From Pseudomonas marginalis (GTDB lineage: Bacteria > Pseudomonadota > Gammaproteobacteria > Pseudomonadales > Pseudomonadaceae), in assembly GCF_001645105.1 (NCBI RefSeq), contig NZ_LKEG01000033.1:62227-126226 (forward strand): a stretch of DNA of 64,000 nucleotides. The letters run 5' to 3'. Under the pieces are notes generated by a model. The model did not search any database and was not told the DNA's origin. It was given only the letters and a program-made list of their open reading frames with translations. This document shows, in pieces, positions 38,202-48,556 of the stretch. How positions within the stretch are numbered: position 1 is the first letter of the stretch; every line of letters begins with the position of its first letter. A program made the position numbers and the translations under genes.

Positions 38202-38369
38202 AGGGGCGGCATTATAGGGAGTTGCGAGCGTGTCGGCTACGGTCAACCTGCGTGCTTGAGCGTGTTCGACGAATCCCGGACAATGCGGGCAGTTCTCTGG
38301 TTTTTTTCTTTCGCGGATCGGGCTGTTCTTTCGCGATGTTTGCCGCTCAGCTGTGGAAATAACGCACAC

Positions 38370-38804
38370 ATGACGACGCATATTCAACGTTCAGCGCTGC
38401 TGCCTTATCCGGCTCAGGCGCTCTATGACCTGGTCAACGACGTGGCGCGTTACCCGGAATTCCTGCCGTGGTGCTCGAAGGCCGAGGTGCTGGAAAGCGG
38501 TGATGAGTACATGGTCGCCAGTGTTGGGGTCGCGAAAGGCGGCCTTAGCCAGCACTTTGTGACGCGTAATGCGCTGGTGCCTGGGAAATCCATCGAAATG
38601 AATCTGCAGGAAGGCCCGTTCACCCAACTGCATGGGGTGTGGGTATTCAAGGCGCTGACGGATAAGGCCTGCAAAATCAGCCTGGATCTTTCCTTTGATT
38701 ACGCCGGGCCTATCGTGCGAGCAACGCTGGGCCCCTTGTTCAATCAGGCAGCTAACACGCTGGTGGATGCATTTTGCCAGCGGGCCAAACAACTGCATGG
38801 TTGA
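38370..38804 (+). CDS. ratA: RatA-type START-domain protein
   Basis: 144 residues, [20 protein letters not shown] start. It is a polyketide-cyclase/START fold (coenzyme Q-binding Coq10 family) with the conserved [15 protein letters not shown] stretch. E. coli RatA has been described both as a ribosome association toxin and as a ubiquinone-binding Coq10 homologue; which role applies here is unknown. It overlaps rnfH by eight bases, the standard ratA-rnfH pair beside smpB. Confidence 0.9.
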   Translation: MTTHIQRSALLPYPAQALYDLVNDVARYPEFLPWCSKAEVLESGDEYMVASVGVAKGGLSQHFVTRNALVPGKSIEMNLQEGPFTQLHGVWVFKALTDKACKISLDLSFDYAGPIVRATLGPLFNQAANTLVDAFCQRAKQLHG

Positions 38805-39099
38805 GATTGAAGTGGTGTATGCAGCCGTGGATCGCCAGGTTCTGCTGGCGATGAAGGTGGCGGCGGGCACCAGCCTGCGCGCGGCGGTGCGGGCGTCAGG
38901 TATCGCAGCGCAGTTTCCTGAGCTGGATCTGGCTGGCTGCCCGTTGGGCATATTCGGCAAGGTGGTTGCGGATGCTGAGGTGCGTGCCGTGCAGGCAGGT
39001 GATCGTATTGAGATTTACCGACCGTTGCTGGCGGACCCAAAAGAGGTGCGCCGACTGCGCGCGGCCAAGGCTGCGCTGGCTAAGCAGCAGGGCTCATAG
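38797..39099 (+). CDS. rnfH: RnfH-family protein
   Basis: 100 residues from [10 protein letters not shown] at 38797, overlapping ratA by eight bases. A ubiquitin-like beta-grasp protein (UPF0125) with the GDRIEIYRPLLADPKEVRR ending typical of the family. Function is not established; its constant coupling to ratA suggests an antitoxin-like or accessory role, which remains unproven. Confidence 0.92.
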   Translation: MVEIEVVYAAVDRQVLLAMKVAAGTSLRAAVRASGIAAQFPELDLAGCPLGIFGKVVADAEVRAVQAGDRIEIYRPLLADPKEVRRLRAAKAALAKQQGS

Positions 39100-39125
39100 G
39101 CTTGCCAAATAGCAGGCAACAAAAA

Positions 39126-39146
39126 GCCCGGCATGCCGGGCTTTTT
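39126..39146. terminator. Bidirectional terminator between rnfH and bamE
   Basis: GCCCGGC-AT-GCCGGGC with A5 before and T5 after, serving both convergent genes. Confidence 0.9.
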
Positions 39147-39162
39147 GTTGAGCAACGCAAGC

Positions 39163-39690
39163 TTACTGCGGGCTGGTGTCCAGAGGCTGTGGTGTCGGGA
39201 CGGGAACTGTTTCCACGCCGTCGACGTCTTTCTGGATCTTGTCGAGCAGGGAGCCTGGCTTGGCCGGTACTTCCGACTTCGGCTTTTCACCTTCCTGCGC
39301 AGGCGCGGTCACGTTAGTGCCGTTATCCTTGCCGAGCAGGGCTTCATCACGACTCACGCCGGGCATGAAGTCGCCGGACAGGCTGACAAGCTGGTCGTTG
39401 CCATTGAAGATGACACTGACGCGCTCCTGTTGGCGTTCACCGCCACCTGGCTGCAGGCTGTAGAGGTAATCCCAGCGATCGGCATGGAAAGTGTCGGTCA
39501 GCAGGGGGTTACCCATGATAAACCGTACTTGCCGTCGGGTCATTCCGGGGCGTAACTGGTCTATCATGTCCTGCGTGACGACATTGCCCTGCTGGATGTC
39601 GATTTTGTAAACCCCGGGGAATGAACAACCGGCGAGTGCGAGCAGTCCCACAAAGGTGAAACTGGTTAGCAAGAGCTTGGTGTTTTGCAT
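39163..39690 (-). CDS. bamE: Outer membrane assembly lipoprotein BamE (OmlA)
   Basis: 175 residues. Signal peptide with lipobox LALAGC, so Cys22 becomes lipidated. The BamE core follows ([44 protein letters not shown]). It is part of the BAM complex inserting beta-barrel proteins in the outer membrane. The tail of about 65 residues beyond the core is Pro/Lys-rich, as in Pseudomonas OmlA. Divergent from fur, the conserved omlA-fur arrangement. Confidence 0.95.
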   Translation of the reverse strand: MQNTKLLLTSFTFVGLLALAGCSFPGVYKIDIQQGNVVTQDMIDQLRPGMTRRQVRFIMGNPLLTDTFHADRWDYLYSLQPGGGERQQERVSVIFNGNDQLVSLSGDFMPGVSRDEALLGKDNGTNVTAPAQEGEKPKSEVPAKPGSLLDKIQKDVDGVETVPVPTPQPLDTSPQ

Positions 39691-39788
39691 CGGTGGGCGA
39701 CTTCCACTATCTTGGCTGGGACAACGTAAACGCCGATCATACCCGTATTAAGAGAAGCTGCGAAGCAGCATCCGCGAGAAAGCTAACC

Positions 39789-40193
39789 ATGGTTGAAAAT
39801 AGCGAACTACGCAAAGCCGGTCTTAAAGTGACTCTGCCACGAGTCAAGATTCTACAAATGCTCGATTCTGCTGAGCAGCGCCACATGAGTGCCGAGGATG
39901 TTTACAAGGCGCTGATGGAGTCTAACGAGGACGTCGGCCTGGCCACGGTTTACCGTGTGCTGACCCAGTTTGAAGCCGCAGGGCTGGTGGTTCGTCATAA
40001 TTTCGACGGCGGTCATGCAGTGTTCGAATTGGCTGACGGTGGTCATCACGACCATATGGTTGACCTGGATACCAATGAGGTTATCGAGTTCACCAGCCCG
40101 GAAATCGAGGCGCTTCAGCACAAGATTGCCGAGGAGCATGGCTTCGATTTGGTCGACCATAATCTGGTTCTGTACATCCGTAAGAAAAAGTAA
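39789..40193 (+). CDS. fur: Ferric uptake regulator
   Basis: 134 residues from MVENSELRKAG at 39789, the known length of Pseudomonas Fur. Winged helix at about 1-80 (LPRVKILQMLDS, VGLATVYRVLTQFE), metal-binding region with HNFDGGHAVFEL and DGGHHDHM. The usual CxxC pair is lacking, as in other Pseudomonas Fur proteins. It represses iron-uptake genes when loaded with Fe(II). Confidence 0.97.
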   Translation: MVENSELRKAGLKVTLPRVKILQMLDSAEQRHMSAEDVYKALMESNEDVGLATVYRVLTQFEAAGLVVRHNFDGGHAVFELADGGHHDHMVDLDTNEVIEFTSPEIEALQHKIAEEHGFDLVDHNLVLYIRKKK

Positions 40194-40226
40194 AAATCGC
40201 TGCAGATTCGCTCTGCAAAACGATTG

Positions 40227-40248
40227 AAGGCGACCTTAGGGTCGCCTT
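40227..40248. terminator. Hairpin between fur and recN
   Basis: AAGGCGACC-TTAG-GGTCGCCTT, 33 bases after the fur stop and 42 before the recN stop, shared by the convergent genes. The T-run is weak. Confidence 0.7.
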
Positions 40249-40289
40249 CGTGCTTTCTATAAGCCGGAAAGATGAGGAAAGTGCTCTGC

Positions 40290-41963
40290 TCAGGCTTTCG
40301 CCGCCACGACCATTTTCTTCGCGTGTGCCAGGGACTCCTTGGTCAAATCAATGCCGCCAAGCATGCGCGCCACTTCCTCCACACGTTCCGACTTGTTCAG
40401 CTTGGACACGGCTGTGTGCGTTGCATCACTGCCGCGTACCTTGTGCACAAACAGATGTTGATGCCCCTGGGCGGCCACTTGTGGCAAGTGAGTGACCGTC
40501 AGTACCTGGCCCCGATCCCCGAGGCGTCGTAATAATTGGCCAACAATCTCCGCTGTCGGCCCGCCAATCCCCACGTCAACTTCGTCGAATACCAGTGTCG
40601 GTACCCGAGAGGTTTGCGCGGTAATCACCTGGATCGCCAGGCTGATCCGAGACAGCTCACCGCCGGAGGCCACTTTTGCCAATGCTTTGAGCGGCTGCCC
40701 AGGGTTGGCGCTGACCAGCAGTTCAACCTGTTCCAGGCCATGTGGCTGCAATTCGTTACTGGTGCTGGCGTGCAGTTCAATGGTGAAGCGCCCGCCGGGC
40801 ATGCCCAGGCGTTGGATCTCCAGCTCCACTGCGCTGGCCAGGCCGGTTGCTGCCTGGTGGCGCAGGTCGCTCAGTTCGCGTGCTTTTTCCTGGTAGTGGC
40901 GGGCGAAGGACGCGAGCTCGTCACCTAGGCGTTCGATGGATTCGTCGTTGGCATTCAGGGTCTCGATTTCATCCAGCAACTTTTGCTGCATCGTCGCCAC
41001 TTCGGTGGGTTGGATTCGATGTTTGCGCGCCAGGGTATAGATGGTGTCCAGGCGTTCTTCTATTTCCTGCAGGCGTGCTGGGTCGGCATCGAAGTGATCC
41101 AGGAAGCGGTTCAATTCGCCGACGGCTTCTTCTACTTGGATCTGTGCGCTGGTGAGTAAGGTCGTGGCCTCGCTCAGGGAGCCGGAGGCGTTGTTCACGC
41201 TGGACAGGCGATTGAGACTGGCGGTCAGCGCGTTGAGTACGTTACCGGAGTCGCTCTCGCTGCATTGCTCCACCACCTGGCGGCAAATGCCCAGCAGGGT
41301 TTCTGCGTTGGTGAGGTTCTTGTGTTCCTGCTCGAGTTGCTCCAGTTCAGTCTCGCCCAGGCCCAGGCTTTCCAGCTCTTCGAGCTGATAGCTGAGTAGC
41401 TGGTGGCGTGCGCGTTGTTCGTCGCCGGAATTGGAGAGTCGCTCCAGTTCCTGACGCGTTTGGCGCCAGCGCTGGGCGGCAAGTTGCACCTGGCGGGCAA
41501 GGTCTGTCGCACCGGCGTATTCGTCGAGCAGGCGGCGATGAGTGTCGGTTTTCAGCAGCGACTGGTGTTCATGCTGGCTGTGAATATCGATCAGCAGTTC
41601 GCCCAGGGCTTTCAAGTCGCCCAGTGGGCAGGGGGTGCCGTTGATATAGCCGCGTGAGCGGCCTTCCGCAGTAATGACCCGGCGCAGGATGCACGGGCCT
41701 TCATTATTAAGGTCGCGCTCCGCCAGCCACGCCTCGGCTTCGGGAATATCCGCCAGGTCGAAAGTGGCCAGGATATCGGCCTTGTCCGCGCCGGGGCGCA
41801 CCACGCCGCTGTCGGCACGGTCCCCAAGGGTCAAGCCCAGGGCGTCGAGCATGATTGACTTGCCGGCGCCGGTTTCGCCTGTGATTACGCTCATCCCGCG
41901 ATCCAGTTCGAGATCCAGGTGTTCAACGATGGCGTAGTTATGTACGGACAGGTGCACGAGCAT
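40290..41963 (-). CDS. recN: DNA repair ATPase RecN
   Basis: 557 residues. Walker A GETGAGKS (29-36), a long coiled-coil middle, then ABC signature ASGGELSR and Walker B TLVFDEVDVGIGG near 440-500. SMC-like protein of double-strand break repair, loaded onto DNA and working with RecA. A near-perfect LexA box lies 25 bases before the start. Confidence 0.97.
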   Translation of the reverse strand: MLVHLSVHNYAIVEHLDLELDRGMSVITGETGAGKSIMLDALGLTLGDRADSGVVRPGADKADILATFDLADIPEAEAWLAERDLNNEGPCILRRVITAEGRSRGYINGTPCPLGDLKALGELLIDIHSQHEHQSLLKTDTHRRLLDEYAGATDLARQVQLAAQRWRQTRQELERLSNSGDEQRARHQLLSYQLEELESLGLGETELEQLEQEHKNLTNAETLLGICRQVVEQCSESDSGNVLNALTASLNRLSSVNNASGSLSEATTLLTSAQIQVEEAVGELNRFLDHFDADPARLQEIEERLDTIYTLARKHRIQPTEVATMQQKLLDEIETLNANDESIERLGDELASFARHYQEKARELSDLRHQAATGLASAVELEIQRLGMPGGRFTIELHASTSNELQPHGLEQVELLVSANPGQPLKALAKVASGGELSRISLAIQVITAQTSRVPTLVFDEVDVGIGGPTAEIVGQLLRRLGDRGQVLTVTHLPQVAAQGHQHLFVHKVRGSDATHTAVSKLNKSERVEEVARMLGGIDLTKESLAHAKKMVVAAKA

Positions 41964-41987
41964 GACGGCCGCTCCCAGGCTTTAGGT

Positions 41988-42003
41988 ATGGTTATTTATA
42001 CAG
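41988..42003 (-). promoter_or_regulatory. LexA (SOS) box of recN
   Basis: On the minus strand CTGTATAAATAACCAT, matching CTG-N10-CAG except for the last base. recN is an SOS gene in many bacteria, so damage induction is expected. Confidence 0.65.
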
Positions 42004-42136
42004 TGTTTTGTTCGAGGCTGACAATCCTGATGATTAGCTCGATTTGCTTGGATGAGCGCTTTTTTTAGCGCGATGAGGAATGTATGGGCAGGAATTGATC
42101 CCGGTCATAGGAAAGACTTTTGGTAACGCCCGCGCC

Positions 42137-42164
42137 CTTGAACCTGGAAATTGTGGCCCCATAT
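42137..42164 (+). promoter_or_regulatory. Sigma-32 promoter of grpE
   Basis: CTTGAAC, 13 bases, then CCCCATAT, nearly identical to the heat-shock consensus, 54 bases before the grpE start. Confidence 0.85.
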
Positions 42165-42217
42165 ACCGGAACAGAAGCGCGAGTTGAGTTCGCGCATGAT
42201 TTTGAAAGGAGAAAACT

Positions 42218-42778
42218 ATGGCTGACGAACAGACGCAGGATACGCAAACTCCAGACGCCAATTCGGCTGTCGGCGATGAGCTGGCAACTCGTGTGCAGGT
42301 GCTCGAAGAGCAATTGGCCGCTGCGCAGGACCAGTCTTTGCGTGTTGCCGCCGATCTGCAGAACGTCCGCCGCCGTGCCGAGCAGGATGTAGAGAAGGCT
42401 CACAAATTCGCACTGGAAAAATTCGCCAGTGACTTGCTGCCGATCATCGACAGCCTGGAGCGTGGTCTTGAGTTGTCCAACCCGGATGACGAAAACATCC
42501 GCCCGATGCGCGAAGGGATCGAGCTGACCCTGAAAATGTTCCAGGACACCCTGAAGCGTTATCAGTTGGAAGCCATTGATCCAGTCGGCGGCGAACCGTT
42601 CAACGCTGAGCATCACCAAGCCATGGCCATGCAGGAAAGCCATGATCTGGAGCCTAACAGTGTGTTGAAGGTGTTCCAGAAGGGTTATCAGCTCAACGGT
42701 CGCTTGCTGCGTCCGGCGATGGTGGTGGTGAGCAAAGCACCTGCACCGGTTTCGCCTTCTATTGATGAGCAGGCTTGA
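42218..42778 (+). CDS. grpE: Nucleotide exchange factor GrpE
   Basis: 186 residues with AAAGGAG upstream. Acidic N-terminus, a long helix for dimerisation (about 25-80, [20 protein letters not shown]), and the C-terminal beta-wing (about 130-180, [20 protein letters not shown]). Releases ADP from DnaK. Confidence 0.97.
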
Positions 42779-42802
42779 AATACGCCGTAAGGCCCCCATC
42801 TA
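42774..42802 (+). promoter_or_regulatory. Sigma-32 promoter of dnaK
   Basis: CTTGAAA, 13 bases, CCCCATCTA. The -35 box covers the grpE stop codon, so dnaK has its own heat-shock promoter within the operon. Confidence 0.8.
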
Positions 42803-42880
42803 TAAGTCAAGCGTTTAAGTGCTACCGCAGTTAGCCACCACTGCTGCGGCATCCAAATTCAAGTTTCGGGAGAGTAAATC

Positions 42881-44797
42881 ATGGGCAAAATTATCGGTAT
42901 CGACCTGGGGACCACCAACTCCTGCGTCTCTGTCATGGAAAACGGCAAAGCCAAAGTTATCGAAAACGCCGAAGGCGCGCGTACCACGCCGTCGATCATC
43001 GCTTACGCAAATGATGGCGAGATCCTTGTTGGTCAGTCGGCCAAGCGTCAGGCTGTCACCAACCCGCACAACACTCTGTACGCGGTAAAGCGTCTGATCG
43101 GTCGTAAGTTCGACGAAGAAGTCGTACAGAAAGACATCAAGATGGTGCCTTACAAAATCGCCAAGGCTGACAACGGTGACGCCTGGGTTGAAGTAAATGG
43201 CAACAAGATGTCTGCACCGCAGATTTCGGCTGAAGTCCTGAAAAAGATGAAGAAAACCGCCGAAGACTACCTCGGCGAAACTGTCACCGAAGCGGTCATC
43301 ACCGTTCCGGCCTACTTCAACGACAGCCAGCGCCAGGCAACCAAAGACGCTGGCCGCATCGCGGGTCTGGACGTAAAACGTATCATCAACGAACCCACCG
43401 CAGCTGCTCTGGCTTACGGTATGGACAAGGCCAAGGGCGACCACACTGTGATCGTTTATGACCTGGGTGGCGGTACGTTCGACGTTTCGGTCATCGAGAT
43501 CGCTGAAGTTGACGGTGAGCACCAATTCGAAGTGTTGGCCACCAACGGTGACACCTTCCTGGGTGGTGAAGACTTTGACATTCGTCTGATCGACTACCTC
43601 GTTGACGAATTCAAGAAAGAAAGCGGCATGAACCTCAAGGGTGACCCGCTGGCCATGCAGCGCCTGAAAGAGGCTGCTGAGAAAGCCAAGATCGAGCTGT
43701 CCTCGAGCATGTCGACCGACGTGAACCTGCCGTACATCACTGCAGATGCCACCGGTCCAAAGCACTTGAACGTGAAGATCTCTCGCGCCAAGTTGGAAGC
43801 ACTGGTTGAAGACCTGGTTCAGCGCACCATCGAACCTTGCCGCATTGCGCTGAAAGACGCCGGTATCGACGTAGGTTCCATCAACGACGTGATCCTGGTG
43901 GGCGGTCAAACCCGTATGCCACTGGTGCAGCAGAAAGTTACCGAGTTCTTCGGCAAGGAAGCACGTAAAGACGTGAACCCGGACGAAGCGGTTGCCATGG
44001 GTGCTGCCATCCAGGGCGCGGTATTGGCCGGTGACGTGAAAGACGTGCTGCTGCTGGACGTCAGCCCGCTGACCCTGGGTATCGAAACCATGGGCGGCGT
44101 GATGACTGCGCTGATCGAGAAAAACACCACGATTCCTACCAAGAAATCCCAAGTGTTCTCGACTGCCGACGACAACCAAGGCGCGGTGACCATTCACGTG
44201 CTGCAAGGTGAGCGTAAGCAAGCGGCGCAGAACAAGTCCCTGGGCAAGTTCGACCTGGCTGAGATTCCACCAGCACCGCGTGGCGTGCCACAAATTGAAG
44301 TGACCTTCGACATCGACGCCAACGGCATCCTGCACGTCGGCGCGAAAGACAAGGCAACTGGCAAAGAGCAGAAGATCACCATCAAGGCCAACTCCGGTCT
44401 GTCTGATGAAGAAATTCAACAGATGATTCGTGATGCTGAAGCCAACGCTGATGCGGATGCCAAGTTTGCCGAGCTGGCTGGCGCCCGTAACCAGGGTGAT
44501 GCACTGGTTCACTCGACGCGCAAAATGGTCGCTGATGCTGGCGATAAAGTGACGGCTGAAGAGAAAGCCGCTATCGAAGCTGCCGTAGTTGCCCTGGAAG
44601 CCGCCGTCAAAGGCGACGACAAGGCTGCTATCGAAGCCAAGATCGAAGAACTGTCGAAAGTTTCTGCACCCGTCGCGCAGAAAATGTATGCCGAACAAGG
44701 TCAGCCAGCTGATGGTGCCGCGCAACAGGCAGAGCCTGAAGCCAAGCACGACGATGTTGTCGATGCCGAGTTCGAAGAAGTCAAAGACCAGAAGTAA
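42881..44797 (+). CDS. dnaK: Chaperone DnaK (Hsp70)
   Basis: 638 residues. ATPase domain begins [20 protein letters not shown], the substrate-binding domain and the helical lid follow, and the C-terminus ends EFEEVKDQK, close to the EEVK-type tail of the family. Folds nascent and heat-damaged proteins with DnaJ and GrpE and represses sigma-32. Strong codon bias toward C and G at third positions fits a highly expressed gene. Confidence 0.99.
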   Translation: MGKIIGIDLGTTNSCVSVMENGKAKVIENAEGARTTPSIIAYANDGEILVGQSAKRQAVTNPHNTLYAVKRLIGRKFDEEVVQKDIKMVPYKIAKADNGDAWVEVNGNKMSAPQISAEVLKKMKKTAEDYLGETVTEAVITVPAYFNDSQRQATKDAGRIAGLDVKRIINEPTAAALAYGMDKAKGDHTVIVYDLGGGTFDVSVIEIAEVDGEHQFEVLATNGDTFLGGEDFDIRLIDYLVDEFKKESGMNLKGDPLAMQRLKEAAEKAKIELSSSMSTDVNLPYITADATGPKHLNVKISRAKLEALVEDLVQRTIEPCRIALKDAGIDVGSINDVILVGGQTRMPLVQQKVTEFFGKEARKDVNPDEAVAMGAAIQGAVLAGDVKDVLLLDVSPLTLGIETMGGVMTALIEKNTTIPTKKSQVFSTADDNQGAVTIHVLQGERKQAAQNKSLGKFDLAEIPPAPRGVPQIEVTFDIDANGILHVGAKDKATGKEQKITIKANSGLSDEEIQQMIRDAEANADADAKFAELAGARNQGDALVHSTRKMVADAGDKVTAEEKAAIEAAVVALEAAVKGDDKAAIEAKIEELSKVSAPVAQKMYAEQGQPADGAAQQAEPEAKHDDVVDAEFEEVKDQK

Positions 44798-45113
44798 GTT
44801 GGTCGCCCGGTTGACCGCTATCAAGCGGTGACTGGTAGGATGTCGCCGCGCGGGAGCTTGCTCCCGCGTTGGCGTGTCTGGGGTATGCGAATTTTTACAG
44901 CATGCGACAAGGTTCGGATGCTGGCGGTGCGATCGGGAATGCTCCTGCTTTCCGAGTAAGAAGTACCGCATTTTGGCCGGGTCCCTGGCTAAAAGTAGTA
45001 ATGACCAGGATCGTTGAATTGACGTGAGTTGGGTCCGGGCCTGTATTGGGGCTCAACGAGTTTGGCAGGGCTCAGGAGGGTCTGGCCGAACGTCCTTAAG
45101 AGTGCAAAGACTT
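44798..45113. other. dnaK-dnaJ intergenic region
   Basis: 316 bases without a gene. It contains a small hairpin ACCGCT-ATCA-AGCGGT (44814-44829) just after dnaK, a REP-like element (44849-44868), and a possible dnaJ leader. No clear second sigma-32 promoter is seen. Confidence 0.5.
44849..44868. repeat. REP-like palindrome
   Basis: CGCGGGAGC-TT-GCTCCCGCG, the shape of the repetitive extragenic palindromes scattered in fluorescent pseudomonads. It could stabilise the 3' end of the dnaK message. Confidence 0.65.
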
Positions 45114-47055
<1,942 letters not shown>

Positions 47056-47070
47056 TCAGTAGCTAAAACA

Positions 47071-47102
47071 GGGGCTCAAGCTTATGCTTAGGCCCCGTTT
47101 TT
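47071..47102 (+). terminator. Terminator after dapB
   Basis: GGGGCTCAAGC-TTAT-GCTTAGGCCCC followed by GTTTTT, an imperfect stem with one mismatch and a wobble pair, 15 bases past the dapB stop. Confidence 0.8.
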
Positions 47103-47233
47103 ACCCGCTAAGCGACGTCCTGTCGCATTCCCCTGCCTTTAAGGCTCATTAGCGGTGGACCAAAAAAGCCTTTTTCTGTAAGCTACAGCTTTAGTGTGTC
47201 CACTAAAAGCGCGCAGAATAATTCAGTGAAGAA

Positions 47234-47269
47234 GCGGGGTGACGTGTCCATACGTCACTCCGCTTTTTT
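47234..47269 (+). terminator. Terminator/attenuator in the carA leader
   Basis: GCGGGGTGACGT-GTCCAT-ACGTCACTCCGC then T6, ending 45 bases before carA. As dapB already has its own terminator, this second one sits where an attenuator of carAB would be. Confidence 0.7.
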
Positions 47270-47314
47270 ACAACCTGCGATCGCCCTTTCAGGCTTTATT
47301 TACGGGAGGTCTTC

Positions 47315-48451
47315 TTGACTAAGCCAGCCATACTCGCCCTTGCTGATGGCAGCATTTTTCGCGGCGAAGCCATTGGAGCCGACGGTCAAACCGTTGGAGA
47401 GGTGGTGTTTAACACTGCCATGACCGGCTATCAGGAAATCCTTACCGATCCTTCCTACGCCCAACAGATCGTTACCCTGACCTATCCGCACATCGGCAAC
47501 ACCGGTACGACACCGGAAGATGTCGAGTCTGATCGTGTCTGGTCGGCCGGTTTGGTGATTCGTGACCTGCCGCTGGTTGCGAGCAACTGGCGTAACACGA
47601 TGTCGCTGTCCGATTACCTGAAAGCCAACAACGTTGTGGCGATCGCCGGTATCGATACGCGTCGCCTGACACGCATCCTGCGTGAGAAAGGCTCGCAGAA
47701 CGGCTGCATCATGGTCGGTGACAATATTTCCGAAGAGGCGGCGATTGCCGCAGCCCAAGGCTTCCCTGGCCTGAAGGGCATGGACCTGGCGAAAGTCGTC
47801 AGCGTCAAAGAGAAGTACGAGTGGCGCTCCACTGTCTGGGACTTGAAGACCGATAGCCACGCGACCATCGATGCGGCCGAGTTGCCTTACCACGTGGTCG
47901 CCTACGACTACGGCGTCAAGTACAACATCCTGCGCATGCTGGTCGAGCGCGGTTGCCGCGTGACCGTGGTGCCGGCGCAAACCCCGGCCAGCGACGTGCT
48001 CGCCCTGCAGCCGGACGGTGTGTTCCTGTCCAACGGCCCGGGTGACCCTGAGCCTTGCGACTACGCTATCCAGGCGATCAAAGAAGTGCTGGAGACCGAG
48101 ATTCCGGTATTCGGTATCTGCCTCGGTCACCAGCTGCTGGCCCTGGCCTCTGGCGCCAAGACCCTGAAAATGGGGCACGGCCATCACGGTGCCAACCACC
48201 CTGTGCAAGACCTGGACACTGGCATTGTGATGATCACCAGCCAGAACCACGGTTTTGCGGTGGATGAAGCGACCCTGCCGAGCAACGTTCGCGCGATTCA
48301 CAAGTCGCTGTTCGACGGTTCCCTGCAGGGCATCGAGCGCACCGACAAGAGCGCGTTCAGCTTCCAGGGCCACCCTGAAGCCAGCCCGGGCCCGAACGAC
48401 GTAGCGCCGCTGTTCGACCGTTTCATCAATGAGATGGCCAAGCGACGCTGA
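47315..48451 (+). CDS. carA: Carbamoyl-phosphate synthase small subunit
   Basis: 378 residues from a TTG at 47315 with GGGAGG five bases before it; the next codons ([12 protein letters not shown]) fit the family N-terminus and no ATG is available nearby. C-terminal class I glutamine amidotransferase domain with the nucleophile Cys in [10 protein letters not shown] and the catalytic His in [10 protein letters not shown]. Supplies ammonia to CarB for carbamoyl phosphate, feeding arginine and pyrimidine synthesis. carB starts 105 bases later. Confidence 0.97.
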   Translation: MTKPAILALADGSIFRGEAIGADGQTVGEVVFNTAMTGYQEILTDPSYAQQIVTLTYPHIGNTGTTPEDVESDRVWSAGLVIRDLPLVASNWRNTMSLSDYLKANNVVAIAGIDTRRLTRILREKGSQNGCIMVGDNISEEAAIAAAQGFPGLKGMDLAKVVSVKEKYEWRSTVWDLKTDSHATIDAAELPYHVVAYDYGVKYNILRMLVERGCRVTVVPAQTPASDVLALQPDGVFLSNGPGDPEPCDYAIQAIKEVLETEIPVFGICLGHQLLALASGAKTLKMGHGHHGANHPVQDLDTGIVMITSQNHGFAVDEATLPSNVRAIHKSLFDGSLQGIERTDKSAFSFQGHPEASPGPNDVAPLFDRFINEMAKRR

Positions 48452-48556
48452 CTGAGCGGCTTGCGGGCGGCCCCGAGCTTCGGTGGCCCCCGCAGGCTCA
48501 TCAAAGATTGTTCAAGACGGCTTGCCGACTGACCTGCGGATTTGAGTGACAAACCC

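Noticed and set aside
42815..44971. 718-residue frame on the minus strand
   Set aside because: Antisense to dnaK; such long mirrored frames are a known effect of strong GC codon bias.
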